NCBI GenBank assembly: GCA_930367205.1
Contig: OV884009.1
Location: 104,615,189-104,679,188 of the forward strand
DNA: 64,000 nt
Source of the DNA: Acanthosoma haemorrhoidale
Lineage: Eukaryota; Arthropoda; Insecta; Hemiptera; Acanthosomatidae
Direction of reading: 5' to 3'
The number at the start of each line of letters is the position of its first letter. Within the stretch, counting starts at the first letter, position 1. The notes under the pieces are model-generated. The model was not told the DNA's origin. It did not search any database and saw nothing but the letters and a program-made list of their open reading frames with translations. Positions 35,238 to 47,114 of the stretch are shown here, in pieces. A program made the position numbers and the translations under genes.

Positions 35238-36427
35238 GTAATATTGTATTTCAAGATAAGGTTGTATACATTTCAAAGTGATATAAGGTAACATTACTAC
35301 CTCAAAATATTTACATAGTATGAATTACTTACATTAAACTCTCAATTATATGGGAGGCGATTAAAATGGATCACTGCTTAACCGCTAAATAAAAAAAAAC
35401 ATGCTCCACTCGTGTTCTCACCACTTACCTATTTGGATTAATTGTGATTTTTAATTGAACCATGACACCATAATTAACCAAGTTAATTAACTTCTAAATT
35501 TAGTATGTAACTTACTTACCTAATTAGGAGTACAATATAAACTGCTCTGAAGTGGATTAGGTATTGTGTTTATTTCATTATTTACTGTGCTTAGACTTTC
35601 AATTACTTACCTTTCAATTTGTTATTTATTATTGCTTTAAATTACATATAAAATTATTGATCTTCAGCAATTATTTTACAAGGTAAAATTTATGTAATTA
35701 ACTTGGAATAAATAAATCACAAAAACATTTTTTTACTGTAAATTAACAATTCAAAAAATTTATTTTAAGTACAACTACAACTACTACCTTCATCCATGTT
35801 GTCAATTTACATGTTCCATAATACATTGATACAACAGCCTGAATTGAATGAATGTTACACTAATAATACTTTGTGAAGCATGGGAAACTGGGAGAGTTGC
35901 ATATTTCTTTCCCAAGTCCACGATCTTGGTACAAACAGATGCAAAATTTGTCTGTAAATATATTTCTGTGCCAGCCAGTCTGTGTCTTCTTCGGGGTACA
36001 AGCTATGCCATGTTCTTCAGAGTTGCTGCTTGGAAAAAGACTTAAAAAGAAGTGTTAGACCTAAGTTTTTCCTTTTGAAAAATAATCACAAACAATTTGT
36101 GTGGGTATCAGCTGCAATAAAATGTTTTGCAGTTGTTTTTGTATTTGAAGACCATAATACCTTAAGGACAGATCTTGTCTCCTGGAAATGTACTGAAGTA
36201 CAAGAGCCCCCACTTTTGGAGATGCCGATGGCTTCAGGGCATGCTGTCAAAACTAGTGTCCCCTTTTAGGAGAAAACTGAAGAGATTAAATTATCACAAT
36301 ATTAATGAAAATAATTTATTAATGCTTAAATATCCTTATGCATTTTTAACCAAATTATTATTTTATGAAAATTCCATAGCAATTTTTGAGTAATTTATAA
36401 GTTATTTTAATTATTACTTATTTTTAG
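35238..36427. other. Intron between exons g and h
   Basis: About 1.2 kb, gtaata...tttttag. Overlapping short frames at 35848-36393 match nothing recognised. Confidence 0.75.
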
Positions 36428-36501
36428 TGCAAATATGACTTCTGTTGGGTATGCTTAGAAAGCTGGAAGCGGCACAGTTCAGCTACTGGTGGTTATTTTA
36501 G
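36428..36501 (+). CDS. ANKIB1: ANKIB1 exon h: RING2 end
   Basis: Acceptor tttttag, donor gtaaga, 74 bases, phase 0 in and phase 2 out. It encodes CKYDFCWVCLESWKRHSSAT then GGYF. The CxxxFCWxC zinc ligands close RING2. Human ANKIB1 has the equivalent KHSSSTGGYYRC. The Arg codon ending the exon is completed 14.45 kb downstream. Confidence 0.94.
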
Positions 36502-37147
36502 GTAAGAAAAACAGTATACCATTTTCTTCCTTTTCCATTATTATTTCAATGAACACATTCTTAATTTATGACAAAGGGAGAAAACAAGTGTGGTAGAGTT
36601 AAAGTCATATTGTGTGAGATGTGTATTCGTTTATGTTGATGAAATTGAAAATTTACTTAAAGACTCAGTATTTTGTACTCAATTTGCATTACTGCATATC
36701 TATTCATTTATTTTATTTCTGTCCACACAAATTATATTAATGTTTTGATTGTATATTTGTTTAAAATAAATTAATCCATGGCATTATAGAACAAATTAGG
36801 CTGACCACCATGGTTGGAGGTAATAGGGTGGACACTCGGCTGTTAACTATTTTTATTCCCATTCACTTATATAGTTTGTTTTGATCCCTATTAGTCATAA
36901 TATAACATTTTAATATTATATTTATTTATAAAGAGGTAAGGAAATGCATTATAGTTCATTTTATAATTAAATATTTCTCAGGGTGCGTAATGACTTTTAG
37001 TGGATATATGTGACTCTTTAAATGTTTCACAATTACAACTGAATATAAAAATAATAAATACCTAAAATAATGGGGTGAGGCATAAAAAATCATTGATTTC
37101 ATTATCTTGGAAATCGTAATCCACTGATCACCATTATTTGTTTTTCA

Positions 37148-37259
37148 AATTCAATTGAGTAAAATTGATCAGTGGCCCCATGAGTTGACCACTGAACAGG
37201 CACAACATAGAGTAGAAATTTCTCAAAAACTTTTGAAAAACCCAAATGACCATTGTTTC
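37148..37259 (+). mobile_element. mariner transposase fragment, left of the LTR insertion
   Basis: The plus-strand frame reads LSKIDQWPHELTTEQAQHR then VEISQKLLKNPNDHCF, the WVPHELTxEQxxxRVxIxxxLL region between the DNA-binding and catalytic domains of mariner transposases. It stops at gtttc (37255-37259), where the solo LTR begins. The N-terminal HTH part was not found upstream. Confidence 0.7.
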
Positions 37260-38052
37260 TGTAGTACCAACTTCTTTGCCACAAATAAATAGAAGTTCCC
37301 CTCATCTCCGCCCAGAAAACACACGCCTACGTTTCCATATTTTTAATAATAAAAACCTTAGGCATCAGTTAGAGAGGGGGAACTGGTTCATGACACCGAA
37401 GCCCAGCAGGGGATGCGGGTGTAGCCTGGCCTCTGACCTGCCTATATAAGCCGAAACTTGGAGCTTTTTTCATTCATTCCGAACCCGGCAGTAGTGAACA
37501 CTGCTCTCTCTCTCTCTCTCTGCACTGGCCCTTGCTGCTCTACTCGAACCATGGCTTTCTTATTCAGCTACCTCTGCACCTCTCTTTCCTAACCTCGCTA
37601 TGCTCTAGTCCGGCATTGTCAGACCTTGGAAGGGATTCTTTGCATCCTTGGAAGGGATCCTTTTCATGCGACGACGGTCTCTGGAGCCCTACAAACTTTA
37701 CCAAGTAGTGTCTCCTCCAGCAATCCAGTCTGCCTCTCTCCGGTTCACACTCGCCTTTGGGATCCGGAGGGTTTTCGCCTACCCTTAGATACCGAGTGTG
37801 AATTCGTGGTCATTCCAAGAACACATAAACTACCTGTAATACCTACCTTTTTCCTCTTCTCTTGAACATAGTGCACTGTCGGGCCACACCTTCTAAGATC
37901 TTATGGAGTTAGATCAATATGAATAAAGCTGCCCGCCGACTAGGCCACCAGCAAAGGTCAAAGACCACAGGTTTACCCATTTTATCTCTTCCTTGATGCC
38001 TGTTGGACAGCGGCTGGGTCGTAGAGACTCTAGTCTTCCTTACAACCCGACA
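37260..38052 (+). mobile_element. Solo LTR (793 bp) with 5-bp target duplication, inserted in mariner
   Basis: Begins TGTAGTACC and ends ACCCGACA, giving TG/CA termini. It is flanked by GTTTC at 37255-37259 and 38053-38057. It holds a TATA-like ctatataag at about 37440 and a polyadenylation-type aataaa near 37922, so U3-R-U5 runs on the plus strand. The short frame at 37626-37865 is within the LTR and not a gene. Removing it restores the mariner frame exactly. The parent family is not otherwise seen in this window. Confidence 0.85.
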
Positions 38053-38720
38053 GTTTCATTAAAAGAATTGTTACTTGCAACAATAAGTAGATATATTGGA
38101 GAAACCCTAAGACCAAGAAATAATGGGTAGACTGCAATCAGCCTGCTGTGCCAGTTGCTAAGCAAAGGGGGTTTTGACAAAAAGACAATGCTCTCTGTAT
38201 TTTGGAATTACGAAGGCATAATTCATTCAAGAAGGTCAAACCATTGATTCAGAACTTTATAGTAATCAGTTAAAAATAATGAATTATGTTATGACCCTGC
38301 ATTACCCAGGATCAGTAAACAGAAATTGGGTTTTGTTTCAACTAGACCACACCCCAACGCCCGACCCACACACTTCTTGTTATACAAAACAAAAAATTTC
38401 AGAACTGGATGAGATTGAGCTTGTCCCTGCTTACAGTAAGGACTTGGCACCTTCCAACTATCATCTATTCTGGTCAATGACTCACTCTCTTCAAGGAAAA
38501 ACCTTCAATTATCTGTACGAGGTTCAAAATTCTTGCAAATTTCGAGTTGTAGAATTCTTCCGTTCAAAACACATTTACAAAACAACCAAGAGTGGTATTG
38601 TGAAGGAATCTGACAGCTAGCCTTGAGATGGCAAAAACCATAGAACACTATGATAAATACTTTGCATATAAATACAAAATTATATTTAAATTAGCAAGAA
38701 AAACAACCATTTTTTGTGAC
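38053..38720 (+). mobile_element. mariner transposase fragment, right of the LTR insertion
   Basis: Resumes with IKRIVTCNNK (the RIVTGDE box, its second Asp region altered), then IYWRNPKTKK and NQPAVPVAK. At 38279-38620 it has LDHTPTPDPHTS (for DNARPH), KISELDEIELVPAYSKDLAP (PHPPYSPDLAPSDYHLF), HLFWSMTHSLQGKTF and, to about 38680, MAKTIEHYDKYF. Stops and frameshifts are frequent. It is a dead mariner of the Tc1/mariner superfamily; inverted ends were not located. Confidence 0.8.
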
Positions 38721-39419
38721 TCATCCTATTATCTACTCATCCTAATATAAATATGACTATTCTGTGCTGTTGCTTGTTGTAAAAGCTGCTTTTTCAATGT
38801 GTCGTTTTCTTACTTACTGTCTACTGGGTTCTCATCTGGGCTGGTCTCGCCTACCTGGAAGCATCCGATCTCATAGCTGCCAACTCACTATACCAAACCT
38901 CCGGGCTACAGGAATAAGAAGAGAGTGAGAGGGATTGATCCTCTCCTTTTTATTCCGAGCTGCTCCCACTACTAAAATTGAGTAATTCTCCATGTCATCA
39001 GAAAATTTGGTGTACCTGACCAAGCTTTATGGCAGCCTCTGGTTAAAACACCCATGCTTCAGATACCTGTTCAGCAAGCAATAAACCTTGTTTTATTATG
39101 GGTCAGGTCTTATTTTTAAAAAAATACAATCTGCCTTTTTTTATTAGGCAATAAGTAATTAAGATAAATGCTCTCATTCATACCATATTTACAATTCATC
39201 ATTCACTCGCTCATTCATACAATATTTACAGACAGCCGAGAGGCCTCCCAAATCCACATGCGAAAGAGAAAGCGGAGTCTTGGGAAGTCCCCCACGCTCC
39301 TCCATCAGCCTCGTCACCGGATACCAGCCAGTGGAGGCTGACCAAGAGCGCGAGAGCCACAGACGCTCAGGACATGATTGGAGAAACTGGCCATTGTCAG
39401 GACTCCCACTGTCACACGT

Positions 39420-40550
39420 TTATAGCAGGTCATGAGGCCACTGCCGTTTCAGTCTCCGAGGAGGATTATAGGGATGAGTGGTGCAGTTCGATGACTGTGC
39501 TACAGGATTAGGGTGGTTGGAAAGGCTACTGTGGAATTTCATAAACTTGAAAGGGATGAGTTCAAGAATGTAGGGTATATTAAAATCGTTATGAAGGGTT
39601 TTGTTGCTGATGTAATAAGGGGCATTTACCACTGTTCTCAGGACTTTGGATACACTTGATGTTCGACTTTTTTGCTGTCTCCCATAGCTCTATTCCGTAT
39701 ATCCAGATTGCCTTAAGTATAACTTTGTAGATTAGTAATTTATTTTCTATTGAGAGATGGGATGTCCTTTGAAGAAGTCTGTACAGTTGCCCAAAGCGTC
39801 TGTTTAGTTCTTGTCTTTTTAGTCTCGTATGTGGGTTCCAGTACCGTACTGTCTTGGATACAGGGAGAGGAATAGAATTAAAATAAACTAGTGGACAAGA
39901 CTTGCGACAAAAGGTGAAGGTAATGTGGGAACATTTTGCTTCATTAACTTTGATCCACTATTGGTTGCACCAATGCTCGATCTTGTCAAGGTTTTTTTGA
40001 AGGTTATGGGATGCTATGTCGGGGTCTGGGTGGGATGACAAGACTGCAGTGTCATCTGCAAATGTGGTCAGGAAGGTATTGGGAGTAGAGGGGACATCAG
40101 TGATGTATAGGTTATAGAGGATGGGACCCAGGACACTGCCCTGTGGAACTCTTGCATTTATGGGATAGTAGTTAGAATATTCTAAACCTCAGCGGACTTG
40201 GAAGAAACGGTTTGAAAGGTAGGACTGCAGGATTAGGAAAAGGGTCTGTGGTAAATATCTTTTGAGCTTGTAGAGCAAACCTGCATGCCAAACCCTGTTA
40301 AAAGCTTGAGCTATATCAAGAAAGGCAGCAGTGCAATACTTTTTGGTTTCAAGGGCTGAGGAGATGTGATCAACAACGCGAAGGCCTTGTTGAGCAGTGG
40401 AATATCGTAGACGGAAACCAAACTGGTGTGTACGAAAAAGGTTTTTGGATTTAACAATGGAAGTAGACGTTTTAGTAGGAGTTTTTCAAATATTTTTGAG
40501 AGGATAGGGAGTAGGCTAATCGGACGGTAAGATGAGGCGTCATTGGGTGG
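39420..40550 (-). pseudogene. LINE ORF2 C-terminal half: RT palm, thumb and tail
   Basis: Broken minus-strand frames carry ASSYRPISLLPILSKIFEKL (about 40480-40540), a GLPQGSVLGP-like stretch near 40140, FADDTAVLSSHPD near 40050, and a KAIWIYGIELW-like block near 39690. The final frame (39420-39632) runs from NAPYYISNKTLH to a stop after WPHDLL. The motifs are canonical for Jockey-type RT; the intervening stops show inactivation. Confidence 0.75.
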
Positions 40551-41430
40551 TTTTCAGAAGGTATTTGACCTAAGAGGGGTTAACGGCTTTTGGTGGAAGA
40601 GAGAGAGAGGAATAGGTGAAGTGAGGAAATCTTCCACAGTTGTGCTGTGAGTATGGCTTTGATGAGAAAGGTGAGGTGTGAAAGTATGGGTAAGATGCAG
40701 AGCAAATTCCTCCGACCTATCCCCATCCGAAGCCGCCCAGGACCCATCATCACGACGGAGTGGATGTGAAACAGGTTGATACTTTAGGATTTTTTTGGTT
40801 ACATTCCACAACGAGTTATCCGTGGACAGAGAGGAGAGGTAGGAATTGAAAGAATCGGAACGGAAGGATGCCAATCGCCGCTTTACCAATCGGCAGTACT
40901 GATTGTACGAGCGGCGATCAGCAGGATGCCGGGATCTTTGCCACACTGTTCTGGATCGGCGTTTGGATTGGATTAGGTCTTTGAGATGCTGAGGTAAACG
41001 ATTATGATTATGGATTTTCGGGTGACGATGGGGTGACGATGCCTCCCAAGCCGACCTCTGGACCAGAGTAGTGAAAGAATGCACTGCATCGTCTAGGTCT
41101 TGGAATGTTTTCAGGGACAATTTGAGGTTTACGGACTCCGTAAGAAGCTGGCGGAAGTGGTCCCAGTCAACTGGGCCCCTAATAAATGAAGGAGGAGGCA
41201 GTTTGTGAATTGGTCTTAGGGAAATGGTTAATAATAAAGGACTATGGTCATCGAGGCGCGTGAGTGAATAGTTTAGTGTTCCTAAACTATTGTAGAAAAA
41301 GAAATCAAGGGGATCAGGATTTCGGTTGGGATCAGATGGCCAATAGGTGGCTGTGTCAGGAGTGATAGTGGAGCAATGTTTCCGAGTGCAGACAGCAAAG
41401 TACGTCCTCGTGTATTCGTGGATCTTGGCC
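40551..41430 (-). pseudogene. LINE ORF2 middle: endonuclease end to RT start
   Basis: The frame 40554-41120 reads SLKTFQDLDDAVHSFTTLVQ, LIQSKRRSRTVWQRSR and KRRLASFRSDSFNSYLSSLS, the usual region between endonuclease and RT fingers in Jockey elements. Upstream, in another frame (41150-41430), are LDDHSPLLLTI and PVDWDHFRQLL, the end of the endonuclease domain. Confidence 0.75.
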
Positions 41431-41431
41431 C

Positions 41432-41872
41432 CTAATGTTGGTGCTTCGCATTAAAGTCCCCACCCACAAGGAAACCATGTCCGATGGAGTCAAGAAAGGA
41501 GATGAATTGGGAGTCGGAAATGGATTTATTGGGAGGGCAGTACACTGATGCTAGAGTAAGGGGAAAAGTGAAGGTGCTGATTGACACTGCAGTAGACTGA
41601 AGGGAATCGTGTGCCACCAAAGGAACTATGTGGTGGGATATGGAGTTATGGACAATGACAGCGGTTCCTGCATAAGCTCTTCCATCTGGGTGATCAGTTC
41701 GACAAGTCTGGTACTGTCGAACGGTAAATGCTCGTTTACTCGTAAGTCTTGTTTCAGTAATAAGAGCTACGTCGATGTTTTTGTCATGGAGTAGTGCTGT
41801 CAGTTCGCTAGTGTGGGTGCGAACACCATTTGAATTCCAAAGGAGAATGGATAAGGAGTCAGAAGGATCCAC
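41432..41872 (-). pseudogene. LINE ORF2 start: APE-type endonuclease
   Basis: A 146-codon open frame beginning MDPSDSLSILLWNSNGVRTH, the LxIxxWNxNGL motif with its metal-binding Asn, then DVALITETRL (catalytic Glu), a YAGTAVIVHNS stretch and GGDFNAKHQH (catalytic Asp, Asn). It then loses frame at about 41440. This is the best preserved part of the element. An open frame on the other strand (41609-41794) is its shadow. Confidence 0.85.
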
Positions 41873-42310
41873 TTATGGGTTTTGTTTAATGGGGATAAGG
41901 TAGGAGACAAGATTTGTAAGAAGGGAAATGAGAGGGGTAATTAGGGTTCTGAATTCTGTAAGGAATGATGTTAATAGGCTAGTGAGATCTGAAGAGCTTG
42001 AAGGTGGAGGAATATGCGAGATGTGTTGAGGATGGGATTGGGTTTGCTGGTTGACGGGATGAGCGGAATGCTGGGGAAGAGAAACTTTCGGACAAGTAGT
42101 GGGCAGTGCCTGTGACTGCTCTCTGTTCCGAACGGCATCAGCAAAAGAGACTAAAGGCCTCAAATTTCTAGCGGGGGCGCTTCTTGAGCTACCTGTCACT
42201 GGCTTCTCTTCTTCTGGCTGACGAGGTTGCTTGCTCCTGGACTTGAGAATTCTATAAGCCTCTCAGCCCTTGTAGTTGGCCGGATGGCCTTGCTGGCAGA
42301 GCTATGGGTC
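41873..42310 (-). pseudogene. LINE ORF1 C-terminus
   Basis: Frame 41873-42199 with RPLVSFADAVR and a Pro/Ser/Gln-rich tail, then a stop immediately before the ORF2 start, as in Jockey elements. Upstream to about 42310 a knuckle-like GHPANYKG is read with a stop in place of a Cys codon. The 5' part of ORF1 is missing. Confidence 0.7.
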
Positions 42311-43016
42311 AGGTCTAAACAATATTCTTTTCAATACCTCTCACCTGTGAGTTTTCTTTTTAAATTCAGTAAAATAATAATAATATTAACTGATAATAAG
42401 GATTATTACAAATTTTATTCTTGATTTGGTTTTCTAAACCGGTTTAGCTACTTCTTTATTCAAGTTGCTTCTCATTTTTCTTCAGGAGGTACCGAGACCA
42501 AATCTATTTAATGAAAAACTAAAGTACCTGATGTGATATATGAGTGACAAATATACATGTTTTAGTGGAATATAGAATAAAGATCTAACAAATTTCTAAA
42601 ATATTTAAATAGTATAAATAAACATGTAAAATTCACTCAAAAATTAGTTACTTAGATGTAACTATTATCATAAAAGAAGGATGATATTAATATAATAATA
42701 TTTAGAGAATAATTTATATCTGATATAGCTATAAACAACACTAATATCCACCATTCTTCACATAAAATGGCTATTTACCTTAAGTTATTAACAGAAATAA
42801 AAGATTACTACTAAATAATTAACACCATGAAAAAAAACAGCAGATTTTTAAAACATTTTCATACAATTTTTTTTATTTTTAAATGAAAAATAAAGTCTTG
42901 GGTTTGGGTCCCAATCTTGCAAATATATTTTTTCTTTGACTGGTAATTATTAATCATTTGTTTAAAAAACATCTTAAATATGTTTTTTTGGGATGCTCAG
43001 GTTTTTTTTTGGGACA

Positions 43017-43268
43017 TGTGTATATATAAATCTATAGTAGAGGCAGTAGACCTCCAGGGTTGGGGGGGGGAGCATGGGCCCTGGCCCTGTGGGACTGTTT
43101 TGGGCCTAGGGTTTGGGTGACTGATGTGGTTATGCATGTCCATACCATGTCTCTCTCTTGTGTAGTATGTGTATCTGTAAATATCCATAGTGTACCCGTT
43201 TGATAATTACAGTATTACTTTTAATAATTTAATTTACTATATTTACCCCTTCTCTTCCCAATATAACA
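43017..43268 (+). repeat. 5' LTR of gypsy family A element
   Basis: Starts near tgtgtatatataaatct and ends cccaatataaca, followed by ttggcgacgagg, a primer-binding-type leader start. It matches copies at 24200-24470 and (inverted) 30324-30600. It has its own long G-run at about 43059. Confidence 0.75.
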
Positions 43269-44520
43269 TTGGCGACGAGGAAAAAAAAGTCAAACTCGTT
43301 TTATTAGCTTCAATAAAACGTTAATAAAAGTTATTACTATTAGTGAAAAAAAACAGTTATGTGCCGTATTTCGTTAGATGCAGGTGAAAATTAAAAAGTG
43401 TTATTACAGCTGAGTTTTAGGAAAACTTGGAGAATAAAAACAAGCCACACCTTGCATCGTCCCAGGAGGTGCCTCTTGAAGGTTGTTGTATATGTAAATA
43501 ATTGTGTTGGAAGGTTATTCTTGAAGTGTTACTGAGAGTCAAAATACGAGTCAACTACCTACGATGTCATTGGTTCAAAATTTAATCCTACAATGCTCAT
43601 CCTTCGATTTAAATGTAGAAGAAATAGACTTATATTTACAAAGACTAAAAATATTTTTACATTGGATAAGGTAAATGCCATGCCAATCAACAAGTGAGTT
43701 ATTATGTGTGGTATTACCAGCAAAAGTTATTAAAAAAAAATGGAATATCTCCAAAAACGATTACTGAGGTCACTTTTTTAGAATGTGAAACGTGTTTAAA
43801 TGATTCCTACACACTAGCAAACTGTCAGGTTGCCAACAGAAATAAGGTCTATTTAAGACAACAAAGCGGGAGTGAAACCTTCTTTCAATATCTCAGTGTA
43901 ATTTTGGGCAATTTTTATGCCAAGCCTTAAGAGATATACTTACATCGCGACTGCAGAGTCAATAACTATTACATAAATAGTTGTCTCAGAGGGATGGTCA
44001 GTCATGGGAAGACACAGTAAAAATAGTGCAGGAGTAATGGAACTATCGTGAGGCCACAACAGGTCATGGCCAACGAATAAAATAGTGGTTCAGTTTCTCA
44101 GATTAGGTCACATAACAATTATCAGCGGACATCAATTCAGCCAGCCAATAATTCTAGTCTTCATCAAAGTCACCAAAAGTCACCATCATGTCAATGTCAG
44201 CATTCTGCAGTGGTCTACAATGGAGGGAACCCGCAGAACAACAAGAAATGATGTGTACAGTGTATGGCCAAGCACACTGTAGAGTTGTGTCCAGCTTTAA
44301 AGTGGAAGTGTTTTAAGTGCGAAAAAGCGGGGCACACAAGTGCGTGTTACTTCTCAAGAAAAGGTCAGGTATTGATAATAAATTCAGTATATGGTGTATT
44401 AAAGAAGCAAGTGGAGTTTGAAAATTTAGTTGATAATGAGATGTTGTATGTTCAAATTGATGTAAACGGTCACAATGTGAAATTTATGGTTGATACAGGG
44501 TCTTGAAATATTTTTCAGGG
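43269..44520 (+). pseudogene. gag: Gypsy family A: leader, gag and protease start
   Basis: After a leader, a gag start at about 43564 reads SLVQNLILQCSSFDLNVEEI. Further gag pieces lie at 43694-43930 (ECETCLNDSYTLANCQVAN). At 44264-44506 are a CCHC knuckle (CFKCEKAGHTSAC) and then VQIDVNGHNVKFMVDTGS, the retropepsin active site with DTGS. Frameshifts separate the blocks. Confidence 0.75.
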
Positions 44521-45600
44521 GTAGCCTTGTTAGAGTTTCATGGAAAATTATCCACTGCAAATGTTACAGAGTTGCCTATTTAAGGATATTTTCTGGCTGA
44601 AATTAGGGTTGATGAAACAAAAGCTTTTTTGCCCTTATTGGTGGCAAAACAGTCTGTTAATAAAGCTATTTATTACTGGGAGAAACTAGTTAAATATAGT
44701 CTGGCCTTTATTAGGAACAAAGGTTTGATTGCCTTAATATTAATAAGAACGAGGTGTCAGTTAGTAAATCTGATAGTCTCAATAGCCAGGAAAGTATAAA
44801 AAAGTTGGTAGTAAAGTATTGGCTAGTCTTTTCAAAGCTAGATGTGGAAAACCGATTAAAGATTTAAAATTAAAGTCAATATAAAATTATAACCGGAGGC
44901 AAAGCTGGTATTTTCAAAAGCTTACTCATTGCCTTATGTGTTAAGACAGGAAGTCATATATGAATTAAAAAGGTTAGAGTCAGAGGATATTATTTGTAAA
45001 GTAAATTTTAGCCAGAGTGCTAGTCCTTTAGTTGTGGTACTTAAGAAAAACGGGCAGTTACAACTGTTTGTTAATTTAAAAAAGACTGTAAACCTTCAGA
45101 TAGACCTAAATCAATATCTTCTATCTAGAATCGATGAATTCCTCAATAAATCTGTGCATTGTACAATTTCTTGTCAGTTAGACTTAACAAAGTTCAACCA
45201 GAAGTTGAAGAAAACAGTAGATAATTGTTGACGGTAAATACGGTGTGTGGGTTATATCGTTACAAACGATTAGCTTTTGGGTTAGCATCAAGTCCAGCGA
45301 TTTTTCAAATGGTACATTCTCGAAGGTATTCCAAATTGTTCAGCTTATTTGGGTGATTTTTTGATTGGGGGGGACTACGAGGGAAGTTTGTATGAGAACC
45401 TTGAATTTAGTGTTTAAAAATTTGGAACAGTACAAAGTAAAAAGAAATCTAGACACAAGTCTGTTTGGAGTAGAGTCTTTCTGTAGCTGGCAAACAACTG
45501 TGAAAAGATAAAATAGAAAAAAGTGATAATTGTCCAGTACAAACAAATGACACTCAAGTCAAGTCGTATTTACCTACGTTATCGTTTTATAAAAATTTTA
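44521..45600 (+). pseudogene. pol: Gypsy family A: reverse transcriptase
   Basis: Frame 44929-45231 includes LPYVLRQEVIYELKRLESED, ASPLVVVLKKNGQLQLFVN and a QLDLTKFNQ stretch (for DLxxAYxQ). Near 45250 is YRYKRLAFGLASSPAIFQMV, then YLGDFLIGG replacing the catalytic YxDD box. Loss of both Asp residues together with stops shows a dead enzyme. Confidence 0.75.
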
Positions 45601-46370
45601 TTAAAATGTGTCCTGATATTTTAAAACCACTGTGTAAGTTGCTGAAAAAAGATGAACCTATTAATTGGTCAGCTGAATGTGAGTTAGCCTTAAAAAATAT
45701 ATGTATATCGTGTTGGAAAAGTCATTACTGTTTTTTTATGATACAACAAAACAATTAAATTTGACTGTGGAGGTCAAAGTACTGGGTCGGAACGGTCTTC
45801 AGTCATGTTATAGATGGGGAGGATCACCCCACAGCGTTTGAATCGGCTACGTTGAATGCCACGCAAAAAAAGCTGTAGTCAGCTTCATAAGGAAGCATTA
45901 GCAGTCATTTTTGGGGTGCAAAAATTTCATCAATATCTGTTTAGGCTTTATTTTGTAATTTTCACTGTTAAAATCGTTATTTTCAGAGTCAAAAAATGTC
46001 ACCGTTAATGCCCCGTCCCGGTTGATAAGGTGGGAAATTATTACGATTATGAAATAGTCTATAAAAATGGAATGTCCATTCCTCAAGCAGATGAGTTGTC
46101 ATGTCTACCAAGTCAAAATGTTTTACCAGATCAGGACTGTAATTTCTCTTTCATGCCACCCTATAATTTCGCATGACACGGTAGCAGAAGTTACTCGGTC
46201 GGATAAAGGTTTATCCGTTAGTTATTAATGAAAAAGTAAGTCAGAATTGGAAATTTGAGAAAAGTCCTGAATGAAAATTGTTTTTTAACGTCAGACAAGA
46301 ATTGTCAGTTCACGAATGTTGTTTATTTTATAGGGACACAATTGTAATACCGGAAAAATTAAAAAATGTG
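45601..46370 (+). pseudogene. pol: Gypsy family A: RNase H and integrase start, then truncation
   Basis: Reading on, FYKNFIKMCPDILKPLCKLL (tether), an AECELALKN stretch, HPTAFESATL, KEALAVIFGVQKFHQYL (RNase H) and, near 46340, TIVIPEKLKN, which matches the integrase N-terminal flank. At about 46370 the element breaks off into an LTR-like word, so the rest of integrase is missing. Confidence 0.65.
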
Positions 46371-46425
46371 TATGTATGTAGTATGTGTATCTATAAATAT
46401 CTATAGTGTATCCGTTTGTTAATGT
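46371..46425 (+). repeat. Gypsy family A LTR fragment
   Basis: The words tagtatgtgtatctataaatatctatagtgtatccgtttg match the inner part of the family A LTR (43163-43203). Sequence jumps directly from integrase start to mid-LTR, and after about 46425 to an unrelated minus-strand element. Confidence 0.65.
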
Positions 46426-46992
46426 CTGCAGAAGGGACACCCATGGCTCTTAGACGGGTGGATGATACCTCTTCCCATAAGTCGGTGGAACTCTTACTTC
46501 TTATAATGTGGCTGCGTTCTACCGAGAACCTACAAACCTTAGATACAAGAGAGGGTCCAGTTGCCTCAATGTAGTGCACAACAGGATGTCTAGGTGAGGA
46601 GATCTGCATTGCTGATGTATGAGTAACCCGTGGGAACTCTGAAAAGATATGGGGAAAAGGCAATCACCTGCTGAAAAGGCCAGGATGGATGAAGCATTGA
46701 TTCTTAGTAATTGTCCTCTTAATGTCATTTCTGTTGTGTTAATGAGTCGCCGACCCTGTAAGTCCACCCGATGATGATAGTGTGCAAAAAAGTCAGCTAT
46801 AATAATAGCTCTAGGAACTATTGAAACAATAAACATGAACTTTCTCCACACGTCAAGTCGGTAAGAGAGGCGGTCAGTAACATAAAGGCAGCAGTGCTGG
46901 GTTCCACCACCTCCACTACTGCATCCAGTTTTCCCTGTGGCTTCTCCTGCCGCTGCCAAATACAAGGATACATTTTCTGGCCCTGTTTCCAA
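46426..46992 (-). pseudogene. pol: Second gypsy-type pol fragment (protease to RT start)
   Basis: The minus-strand frame 46519-46992 has CLYVTDRLSYRLDV, IIIADFFAHYHHRVDLQGR and RLINTTEMTLRG, matching the retropepsin LLGADFLxHYxLxVDLxxRxL region of a different gypsy clade. Frame 46391-46663 continues in a shifted frame. It is a truncated, dead copy adjoining family A. Confidence 0.6.
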
Positions 46993-47114
46993 AGTAATTG
47001 TGATAAAAGCAGAGAGCTGGATTAGGAATGTTAGAGCACTGGTGCTGTCTAAAGGTCTTCGTTCAAATTATTAAACGCCCTTTTGTCGAGAAGCCTGTCA
47101 ATTAAATGCCTCAG

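Larger units (their letters stand above)
39118..42310 (-). mobile_element. Jockey-superfamily LINE, 5'-truncated
   Basis: About 3.2 kb on the minus strand. It contains the end of ORF1 (42310-41873, starting within a CCHC-knuckle-like stretch LCQQGHPANYKG), ORF2 endonuclease, RT, C-terminal region and a 3' UTR ending near an AATAAA-type signal (about 39150). ORF2 is broken by frameshifts and stops. Copies of its tail lie at 47.1-47.6 and 60.2-60.3 kb. Confidence 0.85.

Noticed and set aside
35046..35294. Minus-strand frames opposite ANKIB1 exon g
   Set aside because: Shadows of the RING2 exon, which is strongly conserved on the plus strand.
37626..37865. 79-codon plus-strand frame
   Set aside because: Lies wholly inside the solo LTR between its TATA-like and polyadenylation-type signals; not a gene.
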